From positions 1-64,000 of the forward strand of contig CALWNI010000004.1 of assembly GCA_944382775.1 (NCBI GenBank): a stretch of 64,000 nt of DNA, given 5' to 3'. The DNA is from an uncultured Allofournierella sp. (lineage in GTDB: Bacteria; Bacillota; Clostridia; Oscillospirales; Ruminococcaceae). Of the stretch, positions 7,506-16,524 are shown in pieces. How positions within the stretch are numbered: the first letter of the stretch is position 1; every line of letters begins with the position of its first letter. Under the pieces are notes generated by a model. The model saw only the letters and a program-made list of their open reading frames with translations, was not told where the DNA came from and did no database searches. The position numbers were made by a program, and so were the translations under genes.

Positions 7506-8924
7506 TTACCAAAGATTGATGACTTGATTGTACATATCCACATAGCTTTGTGCCGATGCATCCCAGCTGAAATCGCATTCCATGGCACGCCGTACCAATA
7601 CCGGCCAGCCCTCTTTGTTCCAGTAGCCTTCTTTTGCACGCCAACAAGCCTCGTACAGCTCATGTGCGTTGTACTGTGCAAAGGTAAAGCCGTTGCCCAT
7701 ACCGTCGCCGGAATCGTGAATGGAGTCACGCAGACCGCCTGTTTCACGAACCACGGGAATGGTACCATAGCGGCAAGCCACCATCTGGGCCAAACCGCAG
7801 GGCTCGGATTTGGAAGGCATTAAGAAAATATCTGCACCTGCATAGATTTTACGGGCCAACGGCGGCACAAAGCCAATGTACACGCCTACTCTGCCCGGAT
7901 GCCGTGCTGCCAAATCACTGAAGAATGCCTCGTAGGCATATTCGCCGTTGCCCAGTACCACCAGCTGAATGCCTTGCTCCAGCAAGCCCTCTGCCACACT
8001 GCGTACCAAATCCACGCCTTTGTGCCCTACCAAACGGGTTACCATGGCCATAACGGGGCTGCCATCTTGCTCCAGGTTAAATTCTTGCTGCAATGCTTTT
8101 TTACATTCTGCCTTGCCTTTTGCAAAAGTTTTCGCATTATAATTGGCGGCAATGTTCGGGTCGGTTTCGGGGTTGTAAGAATCCACATCGATGCCATTTA
8201 AAATGCCGCACAACTTATATTGCTTTTGCTGCAACAAGCGATCCAAACCATGGCTGAACCAAGGGTTCAGAATTTCGGTGGCATAACTGGGGCTTACGGT
8301 GCTTACCTTGTCGGCTGTTTCAATGGCGCCTTTCATAAAGTTTGCGCAGCCATCGTATTCCACAATATGGGCATCACGATGACCGATGCCACAGGTATCT
8401 TCCAGAATATCCAGACCATATTTGCCCTGATACTGAATGTTGTGAATGGTGAATACAGTTTTAATCTTACTAAACTTATCCAGATGACGGTAGTACAAAT
8501 TCAAATAGATGGGCACCAAGGCGGTTTGCCAATCGTTTGCATTGATTACATCCGGCAAAAAATCGGTATAAAACAGCATTTCCAGCACTGCACGGCTAAA
8601 GAAGGCAAAACGCTCGCCATCGTCGTAAAAGCCATACAAACCGCTGCGTTTGAAGTAATACTCGTTATCTAAAAAATAAAAGGTTACATCGTCACGCTTG
8701 CAGGTAAACAAGCCGCAGTACTGGCTGCGCCAGCCCACAGGAACACTGAAATTGGTTACATAGGTCAGTTCATCCCGAAACTTTAAATCGCCGTACAGCG
8801 GCATTACCACGCGGCAATCTACGCCTTTTTTGACCAAAGCCTTTGGCAAGCTGCCTGCCACATCGCCCAAACCGCCGGAAGCCGCAAACGGATTGGCTTC
8901 GCTGGCACAAAACAAAACATTCAT
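7506..8924 (-). CDS. glgA: Glycogen synthase (ADP-glucose type, GT5)
   Basis: The 472-residue protein is a family GT5 starch/glycogen synthase with N-terminal GGLGDVAGSLPKAL (ADP-glucose loop) and the C-terminal segment SKSEPCGLAQMVACRYGTIP with the conserved Glu of retaining GT-B enzymes. It elongates alpha-1,4 glucan from ADP-glucose in the cytoplasm. ATG 8924 is chosen over 8930 because the latter would touch the AAAGGAGG site. It is the last gene of glgB-glgC-glgD-glgA. A stem-loop lies between glgD and this gene. Length is normal for bacterial GlgA (about 475). Confidence 0.96.
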   Translation of the reverse strand: MNVLFCASEANPFAASGGLGDVAGSLPKALVKKGVDCRVVMPLYGDLKFRDELTYVTNFSVPVGWRSQYCGLFTCKRDDVTFYFLDNEYYFKRSGLYGFYDDGERFAFFSRAVLEMLFYTDFLPDVINANDWQTALVPIYLNLYYRHLDKFSKIKTVFTIHNIQYQGKYGLDILEDTCGIGHRDAHIVEYDGCANFMKGAIETADKVSTVSPSYATEILNPWFSHGLDRLLQQKQYKLCGILNGIDVDSYNPETDPNIAANYNAKTFAKGKAECKKALQQEFNLEQDGSPVMAMVTRLVGHKGVDLVRSVAEGLLEQGIQLVVLGNGEYAYEAFFSDLAARHPGRVGVYIGFVPPLARKIYAGADIFLMPSKSEPCGLAQMVACRYGTIPVVRETGGLRDSIHDSGDGMGNGFTFAQYNAHELYEACWRAKEGYWNKEGWPVLVRRAMECDFSWDASAQSYVDMYNQVINLW

Positions 8925-8948
8925 AAACATCCTCCTTTACCATAGAAA

Positions 8949-8980
8949 GGGCAGGAGCCCAAAGAACAGGGCTCCCGCCC
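8949..8980 (-). other. Intercistronic stem-loop between glgD and glgA
   Basis: GGGCAGGAGCCC and GGGCTCCCGCCC pair with one mismatch around an 8-base loop. The minus-strand tail has only TTTCT, so it is more likely a partial terminator or mRNA-stability element than a full stop. Confidence 0.5.
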
Positions 8981-9020
8981 CGGGGAGAGAGAAGGGAACG
9001 CATTCCCTTACAGCAAGATA

Positions 9021-10145
9021 TTACACGGTATGACCCTTTGCCACATATACCGGGAAGGTATCGGTGCCGGAAATTTTCTTATCGGTGGTAATTTTTACGT
9101 TTTTATCGGTCATCACATATTCTACCTGTGCGCCTGCCTCTACCACGGTATTCTGCATCAAAACGCAGTTCTTTACTTTTGCGCCTTTTCGTACCTTAAC
9201 ACCACGGAACAATACGCAGTTTTCCACTTCACCTTCAATCAGGCAACCATCTGCCACCATGCTGTTTTTCACATGGCTGTCCATTGCGTAACGGGTGGGT
9301 GCATTGTCGTGTACTTTTGTGTACACAGGCAATTTGCCGTTGAACAGTGCATCCAGATTATCCACATCCAGCAAACGCATATTTTCATTGAAAAAGCTTT
9401 TGCGGTCAGAAATCCATGCGGTATAGCCGGTGTATTCAAAGGCCTGTACATTCAGCAGTTCCAAATTACGGCCCAGAATATCACGCTCAAAGTAAGCAAT
9501 GCCACGAATGGATGCATCCTGAATCATGGTAATCAGGCTTTCACGCTGAATGATATAAATGTTCATCGACAAATTCTGCACACCGGGGCGATAATCGTTG
9601 GTCAGCAGTTCGACCACACGGCCATCTTTTACCTTTAGTGTGAAGTTATCGTCTTTCAGTCCTTCGGGAATGGGACGCTTTACATACATCACCGTTACAT
9701 CGGCATTGCTGGAAACATGAGCTTCAATCAGTTCGCGGAAATTGAAGTTAAAGGCAATGTTGGAATCGCTCATAATAACGTATTCTTCTTTTTGTGCCTT
9801 TAAGTATTCCACTACAGTGGCCAGTGCCTCTACACGACCACGGTACATTTTTACGTTTGCTTCTGCATAGGGAGGAACCAGATTCAAGCCGCCACGTTTG
9901 CGGGACAAATCCCATTCACGGCCGGTGCCCAGATGGTCCATCAGCGAATGATAGTTTTGCTTTACTACAATGGACACATTGCTGATACCGGAGTTTGCCA
10001 TGCTGGAAAGCACAAAGTCAATCATGCGGTAACGACCTGCAAAGGGTACCGAAGCCATGGTGCGGGTTGTTACCAGCTCGGGCACCAAGGTATCGTGGGC
10101 ATTGGGGAAAATAATGCCCAGTGCATCGTTATTGGATTTTACCAT
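9021..10145 (-). CDS. glgD: Glucose-1-phosphate adenylyltransferase, GlgD subunit
   Basis: The 374-residue protein resembles GlgC along its length: an N-terminal nucleotidyltransferase domain with the [16 protein letters not shown] segment and a C-terminal left-handed beta-helix with hexapeptide-like repeats ([14 protein letters not shown]). The N-terminal Gly-rich loop of GlgC (LAGGQGSRL) is replaced by [10 protein letters not shown], as in GlgD of Bacillus and clostridia, where GlgD modulates GlgC in a heteromeric enzyme making ADP-glucose. The start overlaps the glgC stop by seven bases, so translation is coupled. Own catalytic activity is unlikely given the missing loop. Confidence 0.94.
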   Translation of the reverse strand: MVKSNNDALGIIFPNAHDTLVPELVTTRTMASVPFAGRYRMIDFVLSSMANSGISNVSIVVKQNYHSLMDHLGTGREWDLSRKRGGLNLVPPYAEANVKMYRGRVEALATVVEYLKAQKEEYVIMSDSNIAFNFNFRELIEAHVSSNADVTVMYVKRPIPEGLKDDNFTLKVKDGRVVELLTNDYRPGVQNLSMNIYIIQRESLITMIQDASIRGIAYFERDILGRNLELLNVQAFEYTGYTAWISDRKSFFNENMRLLDVDNLDALFNGKLPVYTKVHDNAPTRYAMDSHVKNSMVADGCLIEGEVENCVLFRGVKVRKGAKVKNCVLMQNTVVEAGAQVEYVMTDKNVKITTDKKISGTDTFPVYVAKGHTV

Positions 10146-11353
10146 TGTTCCTCACCCTCCTTAACATCTTTCACAACCATTGCTTTGGGGCCAACCTTTG
10201 CATTTTTGCCAATGACAATGCCTTCGCCCACAACGGCAACGCCCCAGTTGGAGATATCCTCCATATCTTCCGGACGTTCGCCTACCACTGCGCCGCTTTT
10301 AATTACAGCATTTTCTGCAATGATGGAATACTTTACAACAGCGCCGGGTTCAATGACTGCACCGGGCATAACAATGGAATCTTCTACCACTGCACCTTCG
10401 CCTACTTTTACGCCTGCAAACAGAACACTTTGTACCAGCTTACCTTCCACACGGCAGCCTTCGGTTACCATGGAGTTATCAATGCTTGCATTTTCGCCAA
10501 TCCACTGACCGGGCTTACCGGAGTTACGGGAATAGATTTTCCAATCTTCGCCCCATACGTCCAGTGCCATATTGGGATTCAACAGGTCCATATTGGCTTC
10601 CCACAGGCTTTCAATGGTTCCAACGTCTTTCCAGTAGCCTTCAAAGGGATATGCCACCATTTTTTCGTTGCTTGCCAGCATATTGGGAATAATATTTTTG
10701 CCAAAATCGTTGTCCGAAGCGGGGTTTGCTTCGTCTTCAATCAAGAATTTACGCAGCTTTTCCCAAGTAAAGATATAGATACCCATAGAGGCCAGGTTGC
10801 TTTGCGGCTCGCGGGGCTTTTCTTCAAACTTGGTAACCACATTGTTTTCATCGGCTGTCATAATGCCAAAGCGGCTTGCCTCTTCCCAAGGCACTTCCAT
10901 AACAGCAATGGTGCAGTCGGCGCCGTTTTCTTTGTGGAAATCCAGCATTTTGCTGTAATCCATTTTATAAATATGGTCGCCGGACAAAACAACCACATAG
11001 CCGGGATTGTAACGGTCGATGAAGTTAATGTTTTGATAGATGGCATTGGCAGTGCCTTTGTACCAGTTGGAACCGGTTGCGGTTTGGTACGGGGGTAAAA
11101 CATGTACACCGCCATACAAACGGTCCAAATCCCAAGGCTGACCGTTGCCGATATATTCATTCAGAACCAGGGGTTGATACTGTGTAAGAATACCAACGGT
11201 ATCAATGCCCGAATTTACACAGTTAGACAACGGAAAATCGATAATACGATATTTTCCGCCAAAAGGTACGGCCGGTTTTGCCAACCGCTGGGTCAAAGCG
11301 TACAAACGCGACCCTTGGCCACCGGCCAGCAGCATTGCGATACATTCTTTCAT
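10139..11353 (-). CDS. glgC: Glucose-1-phosphate adenylyltransferase, catalytic GlgC subunit
   Basis: The 404-residue protein has the catalytic nucleotidyltransferase loop [14 protein letters not shown] near the N-terminus, then [17 protein letters not shown], the [13 protein letters not shown] metal/nucleotide motif, and a C-terminal beta-helix of hexapeptide repeats. It makes ADP-glucose from ATP and glucose-1-phosphate, the committed step of bacterial glycogen synthesis. GGGGAG precedes ATG 11353. It is followed and overlapped by glgD; the pair probably forms the active enzyme. Confidence 0.97.
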   Translation of the reverse strand: MKECIAMLLAGGQGSRLYALTQRLAKPAVPFGGKYRIIDFPLSNCVNSGIDTVGILTQYQPLVLNEYIGNGQPWDLDRLYGGVHVLPPYQTATGSNWYKGTANAIYQNINFIDRYNPGYVVVLSGDHIYKMDYSKMLDFHKENGADCTIAVMEVPWEEASRFGIMTADENNVVTKFEEKPREPQSNLASMGIYIFTWEKLRKFLIEDEANPASDNDFGKNIIPNMLASNEKMVAYPFEGYWKDVGTIESLWEANMDLLNPNMALDVWGEDWKIYSRNSGKPGQWIGENASIDNSMVTEGCRVEGKLVQSVLFAGVKVGEGAVVEDSIVMPGAVIEPGAVVKYSIIAENAVIKSGAVVGERPEDMEDISNWGVAVVGEGIVIGKNAKVGPKAMVVKDVKEGEEQW

Positions 11354-11430
11354 AATTTTTCTCCCCTTATGAACGGCTTATTGCAGCCGTATTCGTATGC
11401 CTTTATTTTAAAAGCACCCAAACCAAAGAT

Positions 11431-13461
11431 TTACTCTGTTTTGGCAGCTGCCTTTTTACGGGCAGCCGGCTTTTTTGCACTTTTTGCATCTTGTTTTTTT
11501 GTTTTTGATGCTGTTGTTGTTTTCTTCGTTTTGGTTGTTTCTTGGGTCGATGTTTTTCCTTTGCTTGCCCGTGGCTGCGGTACCGAAAGATAAACCGTAC
11601 TCATGGGCGGCAATGTGAGCGAAATGCTTTGTTCAAAGCCATGCATCGGTTTTTTGCGGGTTCTGCGTGCGGGATTCTGTACACCGCTGCCGCCGTATTT
11701 TACATCGTCGCTGTTTAGCAGCTCTTTGTATGTGCCGGCATGCGGTACACCCATTTGGTAATCGGTGCGCTCAACCGGGTTGAAATTGCAAACCACCAGA
11801 ATCATTTTTCCCTTAGCATCGCGGCGTAAAAATGCGATGACTGACTGCTGGTTATCGTCCGGTACAATCCACTGAAAGCCTTCCCAGCTATAATCCACCT
11901 GCCACAGCATGGGGTGTTCTTTGTAAAAATGGTTCAAGTCTTTTACATATTCTTTCAGCTGGCGGTGGCTTTCGTAATCCAGCAGCATCCAATCCAGCTC
12001 TTTGGCTTCGCTCCACTCGCTGAACTGGCCAAACTCTTGTCCCATAAACAGTAACTTTTTGCCGGGATGTGCCATCATATAGCCGTAGAAGGTGCGTAGA
12101 TTTGCAAACTTTTCGGCATATTCGCCGGGCATTTTGTTGATTAAACTGCACTTGCCATGCACCACTTCATCGTGGCTAATGGGTAATACAAAGTTTTCGC
12201 TGAACGCATAGAAAAAGCTGAATGTTACCTTGTTATGGTTGCCTGCGCGGAACAGCGGGTCTGTGCTCATATAGCTGAGCATGTCATTCATCCACCCCAT
12301 ATTCCATTTAAAGTTAAAGCCCAAGCCGCCATCTTCCACCGGTTTGGATACCATGGGCCATGCGGTGGATTCTTCTGCAATCATCAGCTTATGCGGATGC
12401 CTGCCTAAAATTGTACGATTTAACTTATGTAAAAATGCAATGGCTTCCAAATTTTCTTTTCCGCCATGAATGTTCGGCTCCCACTCGCCATCTTTTCGGT
12501 TATAGTCCAAATACAGCATCGATGCCACCGCGTCCACACGCAAGCCGTCGATGTGGTATTGCTCTAACCAGAACAGTGCACTGGAAACCAAAAAACTTTC
12601 CACTTCCGGCATGCCATAGTTAAATACCATGGTACCCCATTCTTTGTGCTCGCCCCGCCGGGGATTTGGGTCTTCGTAACAAGGGGCACCATCGTACATG
12701 TATAAACCAAAGGCATCTTTGGGGAAATGTGCCGGTACCCAGTCCATAATGACTCCAATTCCGGCCTGGTGGCATTTGTCCACAAAGTTCATAAAATCTT
12801 TTGGGGTTCCGTATCGGCTGGTTGGTGCAAAATACCCGGTAACCTGATAGCCCCAACTTCCGTCAAACGGATGTTCGGTAATGGGCAAAAGCTCCACATG
12901 GGTATATCCCATATCCAGCAGATACGGAATCAACTCGTCTGCCAGCTCGGAATAATTGTAGGGTACACCGTCTTGCTTTTGCTTCCAGCTTCCGGCATGA
13001 AGCTCATAAATATTCATGGGTGCGTTAATGGGATCCACCTTTTTTTGCTGATTTTCCCAGCTTGCATCGCCCCAAGAATAGCCGTTTAAATCATATACCT
13101 TACTGCCGTTGGACGGTCTTGTTTCGGTATGAAATGCATAGGGATCCGCTTTGAACAAAAGTTCATCTTTGGCTGTGGTAATGCAATACTTGTACACATC
13201 GTATTCTTTCATTCCCGGAATAAAGGCCTGCCAAATGCCGGTATCTTCAATTTCTTCCATGGGATGACTGCCGGGAACCCAGCTATTGAAATCGCCTACA
13301 ATGCTTACTGCTTTTGCATGCGGTGCCCATGTGCGAAAGGTAACACCGTTTAACTCTCCCCGCTGCTCAAAATGTGCACCGAAAAAACGGTATGCTTCCA
13401 CATTATTGCCCTGTTTAAACAGGTAAATGGGCAACTCTGCATGTTGATATTCGTTTTTCAT
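11431..13461 (-). CDS. glgB: 1,4-alpha-glucan branching enzyme with Lys/Ala-rich tail
   Basis: The 676-residue GH13 branching enzyme has a CBM48-type N-terminal domain (residues about 25-115), a TIM barrel with the nucleophile region GLRVDAVASMLYLDY, the acid/base region MIAEESTAWP and the transition-state motif PISHDEVVHGK, then an all-beta C-terminal domain. After about residue 628 comes a roughly 48-residue tail of Lys, Thr, Ala and Ser with about 14 lysines (for example KKPAARKKAAAK). This histone-H1-like tail is not part of the catalytic fold and is unusual. AGGGAGGGAG precedes ATG 13461. It is the first gene of the glycogen operon. Confidence 0.96.
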   Translation of the reverse strand: MKNEYQHAELPIYLFKQGNNVEAYRFFGAHFEQRGELNGVTFRTWAPHAKAVSIVGDFNSWVPGSHPMEEIEDTGIWQAFIPGMKEYDVYKYCITTAKDELLFKADPYAFHTETRPSNGSKVYDLNGYSWGDASWENQQKKVDPINAPMNIYELHAGSWKQKQDGVPYNYSELADELIPYLLDMGYTHVELLPITEHPFDGSWGYQVTGYFAPTSRYGTPKDFMNFVDKCHQAGIGVIMDWVPAHFPKDAFGLYMYDGAPCYEDPNPRRGEHKEWGTMVFNYGMPEVESFLVSSALFWLEQYHIDGLRVDAVASMLYLDYNRKDGEWEPNIHGGKENLEAIAFLHKLNRTILGRHPHKLMIAEESTAWPMVSKPVEDGGLGFNFKWNMGWMNDMLSYMSTDPLFRAGNHNKVTFSFFYAFSENFVLPISHDEVVHGKCSLINKMPGEYAEKFANLRTFYGYMMAHPGKKLLFMGQEFGQFSEWSEAKELDWMLLDYESHRQLKEYVKDLNHFYKEHPMLWQVDYSWEGFQWIVPDDNQQSVIAFLRRDAKGKMILVVCNFNPVERTDYQMGVPHAGTYKELLNSDDVKYGGSGVQNPARRTRKKPMHGFEQSISLTLPPMSTVYLSVPQPRASKGKTSTQETTKTKKTTTASKTKKQDAKSAKKPAARKKAAAKTE

Positions 13462-13506
13462 GCCTATCTCCCTCCCTTTGCTATTAAACCCCGTTACGTT
13501 AATTTA

Positions 13507-13534
13507 ATAATACCATTTTCAAGAGAATTTTCAA
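13507..13534 (-). promoter_or_regulatory. Promoter for the glycogen operon
   Basis: On the minus strand TTGAAA (13529-13534), a 16-base spacer and TATTAT (13507-13512) lie about 45 bases upstream of glgB. A direct repeat TTTTCAAG (plus strand, 13516-13523 by similarity, and 13528-13535) overlaps the -35 region. The rest of the 287-base gap is AT-rich with no gene seen. Confidence 0.5.
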
Positions 13535-13693
13535 GTTTTTTATGTAATATTCTTATAAAAAAGCAATTTTACTGTTTTTACTTTTATATATTTTACACAA
13601 TATTGATTTTGTTTCATTGGGCAAAGGGGCAGTTTTTGCTATTTTGTTTTTCAGTGCACTACAAAACACCAAATATTATCTGCATAAAAACAA

Positions 13694-13737
13694 CAAAAAC
13701 GCACACATCCACATGTATATGTGAATATGTGCGTTTT
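13694..13737 (-). terminator. Terminator of the oppA-to-epimerase operon
   Basis: A long imperfect hairpin with outer arms ACGCACA / TGTGCGT is followed on the minus strand by TTTTTGTTG, just after the epimerase stop codon. Confidence 0.8.
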
Positions 13738-13748
13738 ATTATCCAAAA

Positions 13749-14960
13749 TTATTGTGCCAAAATTTCGTCAATCATCTGGTCTACCATAATCAGGCAGCGG
13801 GGCAGATGGAAGGGGCCTTTAAAGGTAGAACCCTTGCAGGCAGGCTCGGTGGGCTTGCCGTCGCGGCGCAGGTAACCATACCAATCGCCGTATTCGGGGT
13901 CGCTGAATACCTTTTTGCAGTATTCCAAGGTTTCGTCAAAAATTTTCAGATACTTTTCATCGTGGGTATCACGATAAATCATCATGCTGGCAATCAACAG
14001 TTCGTTGTGAGGCCACCACAACTTCATATCGTGCTCATAAGCTTCGGGAGGCAGACCCTTGCAGTCGATAAAGTACAGCAAGCCGCCGTATTCCTTATCC
14101 CAACCGCCTTCGTAAGCGTAATCAAACAGAGTTTGTGCTTTTTGGCGCAGTTCTGCATCGTGGGTGCGGTTTGCCTGCTCCATAACGAACCAGCTGCACT
14201 CGATGTCATGGCCGGGGTTTACCACACGGCCGGCCGTGTAATCTATCTGCAATTCGCCGTTTACGCCAACGGTTTCCAAGGTACATTTCAGTTCCGGCTT
14301 AAAGTGATACTTGAAGATATTCTCACAGCACTCTTTTGCACGTGCATCATACAGCTCGGTATTTTCCGGGTCGCAGCGGCGCATTACGGCAGTAATGTTC
14401 AGATAAATCATGGGGTCTGCCAATGCACGGCCGGTTCGGGTTTCGGGAATGGTCTTGGGGCCCATTCCGGTGGGGTCTTGAATCAGTCCGTTATTCAACT
14501 GCCAAATCAGCTCGTATGCACGGCGTGCACGCTCGATGCATTCTTTTTCGCCGGTTACGCCATAATATTCTGCGTTTGCAATGGCATAAAAGCCTTCCGA
14601 GAAGCAGTAGCGGCGCTGACGCAGAGGCTTACCGTCTGCGGTAACGGTAAAATACATACGGTCGCCGGCTTCGCGGTTAATGCAGTATTTTTCCATAAAA
14701 TCCAGGCAGCTTTTTGCTGCATCCAGCCACTCCTGCTTTACGCCGTAAACATGGCACAGGTAGGAAAAGGTCCATGCACAACGGCCCTGGAACCAAACGC
14801 TCTTGTCGGTAGAAAACAGCTTGCCGGTGCGATCCAAGCAGGTGTATACACCGCCGTGCTCATGATCCATACCGTTTTTCAGCCAAAAGTTAATGCTGCG
14901 TTCCAGCTCTTCCCGAACCCAGCTTTGATACTCTTTTAAACGCGCTGCATTTTTATCCAT
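13749..14960 (-). CDS. N-acylglucosamine 2-epimerase (AGE family)
   Basis: The 403-residue protein has the (alpha/alpha)6-barrel AGE/renin-binding-protein signature: VWFQGRCAWTFSYL, the central GHDIECSWFVMEQ with the catalytic His, and KLWWPHNELLIA with the second His. Family members interconvert GlcNAc and ManNAc, or related free sugars. Beside a NanA-like lyase and YhcH, the likely role is conversion of ManNAc released from sialic acid into GlcNAc, as in the Bacteroides-type route, with no phosphorylation step first. ATG 14960 is chosen with AAAGGAG upstream. It is the last gene of the operon; a terminator follows. No nanK or nanE (ManNAc-6-P epimerase) is present in the window. Confidence 0.88.
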   Translation of the reverse strand: MDKNAARLKEYQSWVREELERSINFWLKNGMDHEHGGVYTCLDRTGKLFSTDKSVWFQGRCAWTFSYLCHVYGVKQEWLDAAKSCLDFMEKYCINREAGDRMYFTVTADGKPLRQRRYCFSEGFYAIANAEYYGVTGEKECIERARRAYELIWQLNNGLIQDPTGMGPKTIPETRTGRALADPMIYLNITAVMRRCDPENTELYDARAKECCENIFKYHFKPELKCTLETVGVNGELQIDYTAGRVVNPGHDIECSWFVMEQANRTHDAELRQKAQTLFDYAYEGGWDKEYGGLLYFIDCKGLPPEAYEHDMKLWWPHNELLIASMMIYRDTHDEKYLKIFDETLEYCKKVFSDPEYGDWYGYLRRDGKPTEPACKGSTFKGPFHLPRCLIMVDQMIDEILAQ

Positions 14961-15005
14961 TGTTTTCACAACTCCTTTAAACAGGCTTATTTGTTCATTC
15001 CGCAA

Positions 15006-15035
15006 AGCCCGAACCCTGTTACCAGAGTTCGGGCT
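15006..15035 (-). other. Intercistronic stem-loop between nanA-like and epimerase genes
   Basis: AGCCCGAAC pairs with GTTCGGGCT (15006-15014, 15027-15035). On the minus strand the tail is TTTGCGG, so it is probably a weak terminator or stability element. Confidence 0.5.
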
Positions 15036-15047
15036 GCCATTACTTCA

Positions 15048-15965
15048 TTAGCAGAATTTTGCAATTGCTTCGTCAATCATCTTGGCGCACTTTGCTACCT
15101 GCTCCATATCCTCGGGGAAGAGGTTGGGCAGAGGCTTACGAACGCCGCCGATGTCCAGATTTTCACGAATGCGCAGAATTTCCTTCATGACTGCGTACAG
15201 GTTGCCCTTGCAAGCACACATTGCATAGATGATTGCATCAATGGCGTACTGTACTTCGCAAGCCTTTTGCAGCTCGCCTGCTTTCAGCAGTTCATCCGCC
15301 TTCAGCAGCAGTTCGGGCATAACGGCATAAGTACCGCCAATGCCGCCGTCTGCACCGATGGCACGGCCGGAAATAAACTGCTCATCGGGGCCGTTGAATA
15401 CAACAAAGTCAGGGCCACCTTCCATTTTGAACATCTGAATGTCCTGAACGGGCATGCTGCTGTTCTTTACTGCAACAACACGGGGGTTCTTGCGCATTTC
15501 CTTAAACAGGGGCATGGTCAGTGCAACGCCGGCCAGCTGAGGAATGTTATAGATTACGAAATCGGTGTTGGGCGCAGCGGAAGAAATGTCATTCCAGTAC
15601 TGTGCAATGGCATGCTCCGGCAGGTGGAAGTAGATGGGAGGAATGGATGCAATGGCATCAACGCCCAGGCTTTCGGCATGAGCAGCCAGCTCCATGCTGT
15701 CGGCAGTGTTATTGCAGGCAACGTGTGCAATTACGGTCAGCTTGCCCTTTGCCTCGCTCATAACAGCTTCCAGAGTCAGCTTGCGCTCCTCTTTGCTCTG
15801 ATAGATGCACTCGCCGGAAGAACCGCAAACGTAAACACCCTTTACACCCTTTTTGATGAAATAGCGGGTCAGCTCTTTGGTGCGCTCAACGCTTACGTTG
15901 CCGTTTTCGTCGTAGCAAGCATAAAATGCAGGAATAATACCCTGGTATTTGGAAATGTCTTTCAT
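15048..15965 (-). CDS. nanA: N-acetylneuraminate lyase-like aldolase (DHDPS superfamily)
   Basis: The 305-residue TIM-barrel aldolase has the carboxylate-binding GSSGE (48-52), the catalytic Tyr in VIYNIPQLAG (about 140) and the Schiff-base Lys in VAVKNSS (about 168). It belongs to the DHDPS/NAL family that condenses or cleaves pyruvate adducts. The flanking YhcH, AGE epimerase and import genes favour sialate cleavage to ManNAc and pyruvate over lysine biosynthesis. Substrate specificity within this family is easily misread, so another 2-keto-3-deoxy acid remains possible. ATG 15965 follows AAGGAGAGG; the longer open frame to 16028 lacks a site. Confidence 0.82.
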   Translation of the reverse strand: MKDISKYQGIIPAFYACYDENGNVSVERTKELTRYFIKKGVKGVYVCGSSGECIYQSKEERKLTLEAVMSEAKGKLTVIAHVACNNTADSMELAAHAESLGVDAIASIPPIYFHLPEHAIAQYWNDISSAAPNTDFVIYNIPQLAGVALTMPLFKEMRKNPRVVAVKNSSMPVQDIQMFKMEGGPDFVVFNGPDEQFISGRAIGADGGIGGTYAVMPELLLKADELLKAGELQKACEVQYAIDAIIYAMCACKGNLYAVMKEILRIRENLDIGGVRKPLPNLFPEDMEQVAKCAKMIDEAIAKFC

Positions 15966-16034
15966 GTTTTTCCTCTCCTTTTTTAGAAATACACCTTTTA
16001 TAATTTTGTACGAACTATTAAAACGCAAAGTCCA

Positions 16035-16484
16035 TCAGACTCGCACTTTAAACACCGCTTTTTGTACATGTGATTGTCCATTTAGCTGAACTTTTACCAT
16101 ATGCACATCTTCGGGAAATACCACCAGCAAGGTGCCGGGCTTCATGGTAAACCATGTATCCACTTCGCCTTCATAGCCCACAAAATCGCTTGCGGGGTCC
16201 TGTGTGGTTTGACGCAAACGCGAAACATCGGTTACGCCGATTTTTTCTTCGCCTTGCAGCACCACATGGATGTCGGCATATTGTACATGCCCTTCCCATG
16301 CGGCTTGCTGCTGGGGCAACGTATCGTATTCAAACCGATTGATGTATACTTCTTCACCGTCCACATCGTTGCGACCAAACTGCAAGGTTGCCAAATCAGT
16401 CGTTTTCAGATAGTGGATTGCGGTATCCAGCGCCGGGCTTATGCCCAAGTAACGCTCTAAATGCTCATAATTTGTATAGATCAT
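16035..16484 (-). CDS. YhcH/YjgK/YiaL family protein, copy 1 (probable sialate anomerase)
   Basis: The 149-residue cupin-like protein has the family markers EYDTLPQQQAAWEGHVQYAD, DIHVVLQGEEKIGV and FPEDVHMVKV, with conserved His, Glu and Asp for metal binding. E. coli YhcH (NanQ) speeds opening of alpha-sialic acid to the form used by the lyase. The neighbours fit that role. AAGAAGG precedes ATG 16484. It lies between the flavoprotein and the lyase gene in the same transcript. A second copy lies at 24352-24807 and shares the C-terminal VQKAVFKVR/VKKAVFKIR block. Confidence 0.88.
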   Translation of the reverse strand: MIYTNYEHLERYLGISPALDTAIHYLKTTDLATLQFGRNDVDGEEVYINRFEYDTLPQQQAAWEGHVQYADIHVVLQGEEKIGVTDVSRLRQTTQDPASDFVGYEGEVDTWFTMKPGTLLVVFPEDVHMVKVQLNGQSHVQKAVFKVRV

Positions 16485-16524
16485 AGTGAAAACCTTCTTT
16501 TGATCTCAAGGTGTAACAAAAGGT

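Noticed and set aside
13752..14939. Long plus-strand open frame opposite the AGE epimerase
   Set aside because: It has no ribosome binding site or recognisable domain and mirrors a well-supported gene; similar antisense frames at 10121-11098, 45338-46555 and 62398-63825 were dropped for the same reason.
15048..15965. Dihydrodipicolinate synthase for lysine biosynthesis
   Set aside because: The key lyase residues are shared by the whole superfamily, but the neighbours are sialate-type genes and no lysine genes are present.
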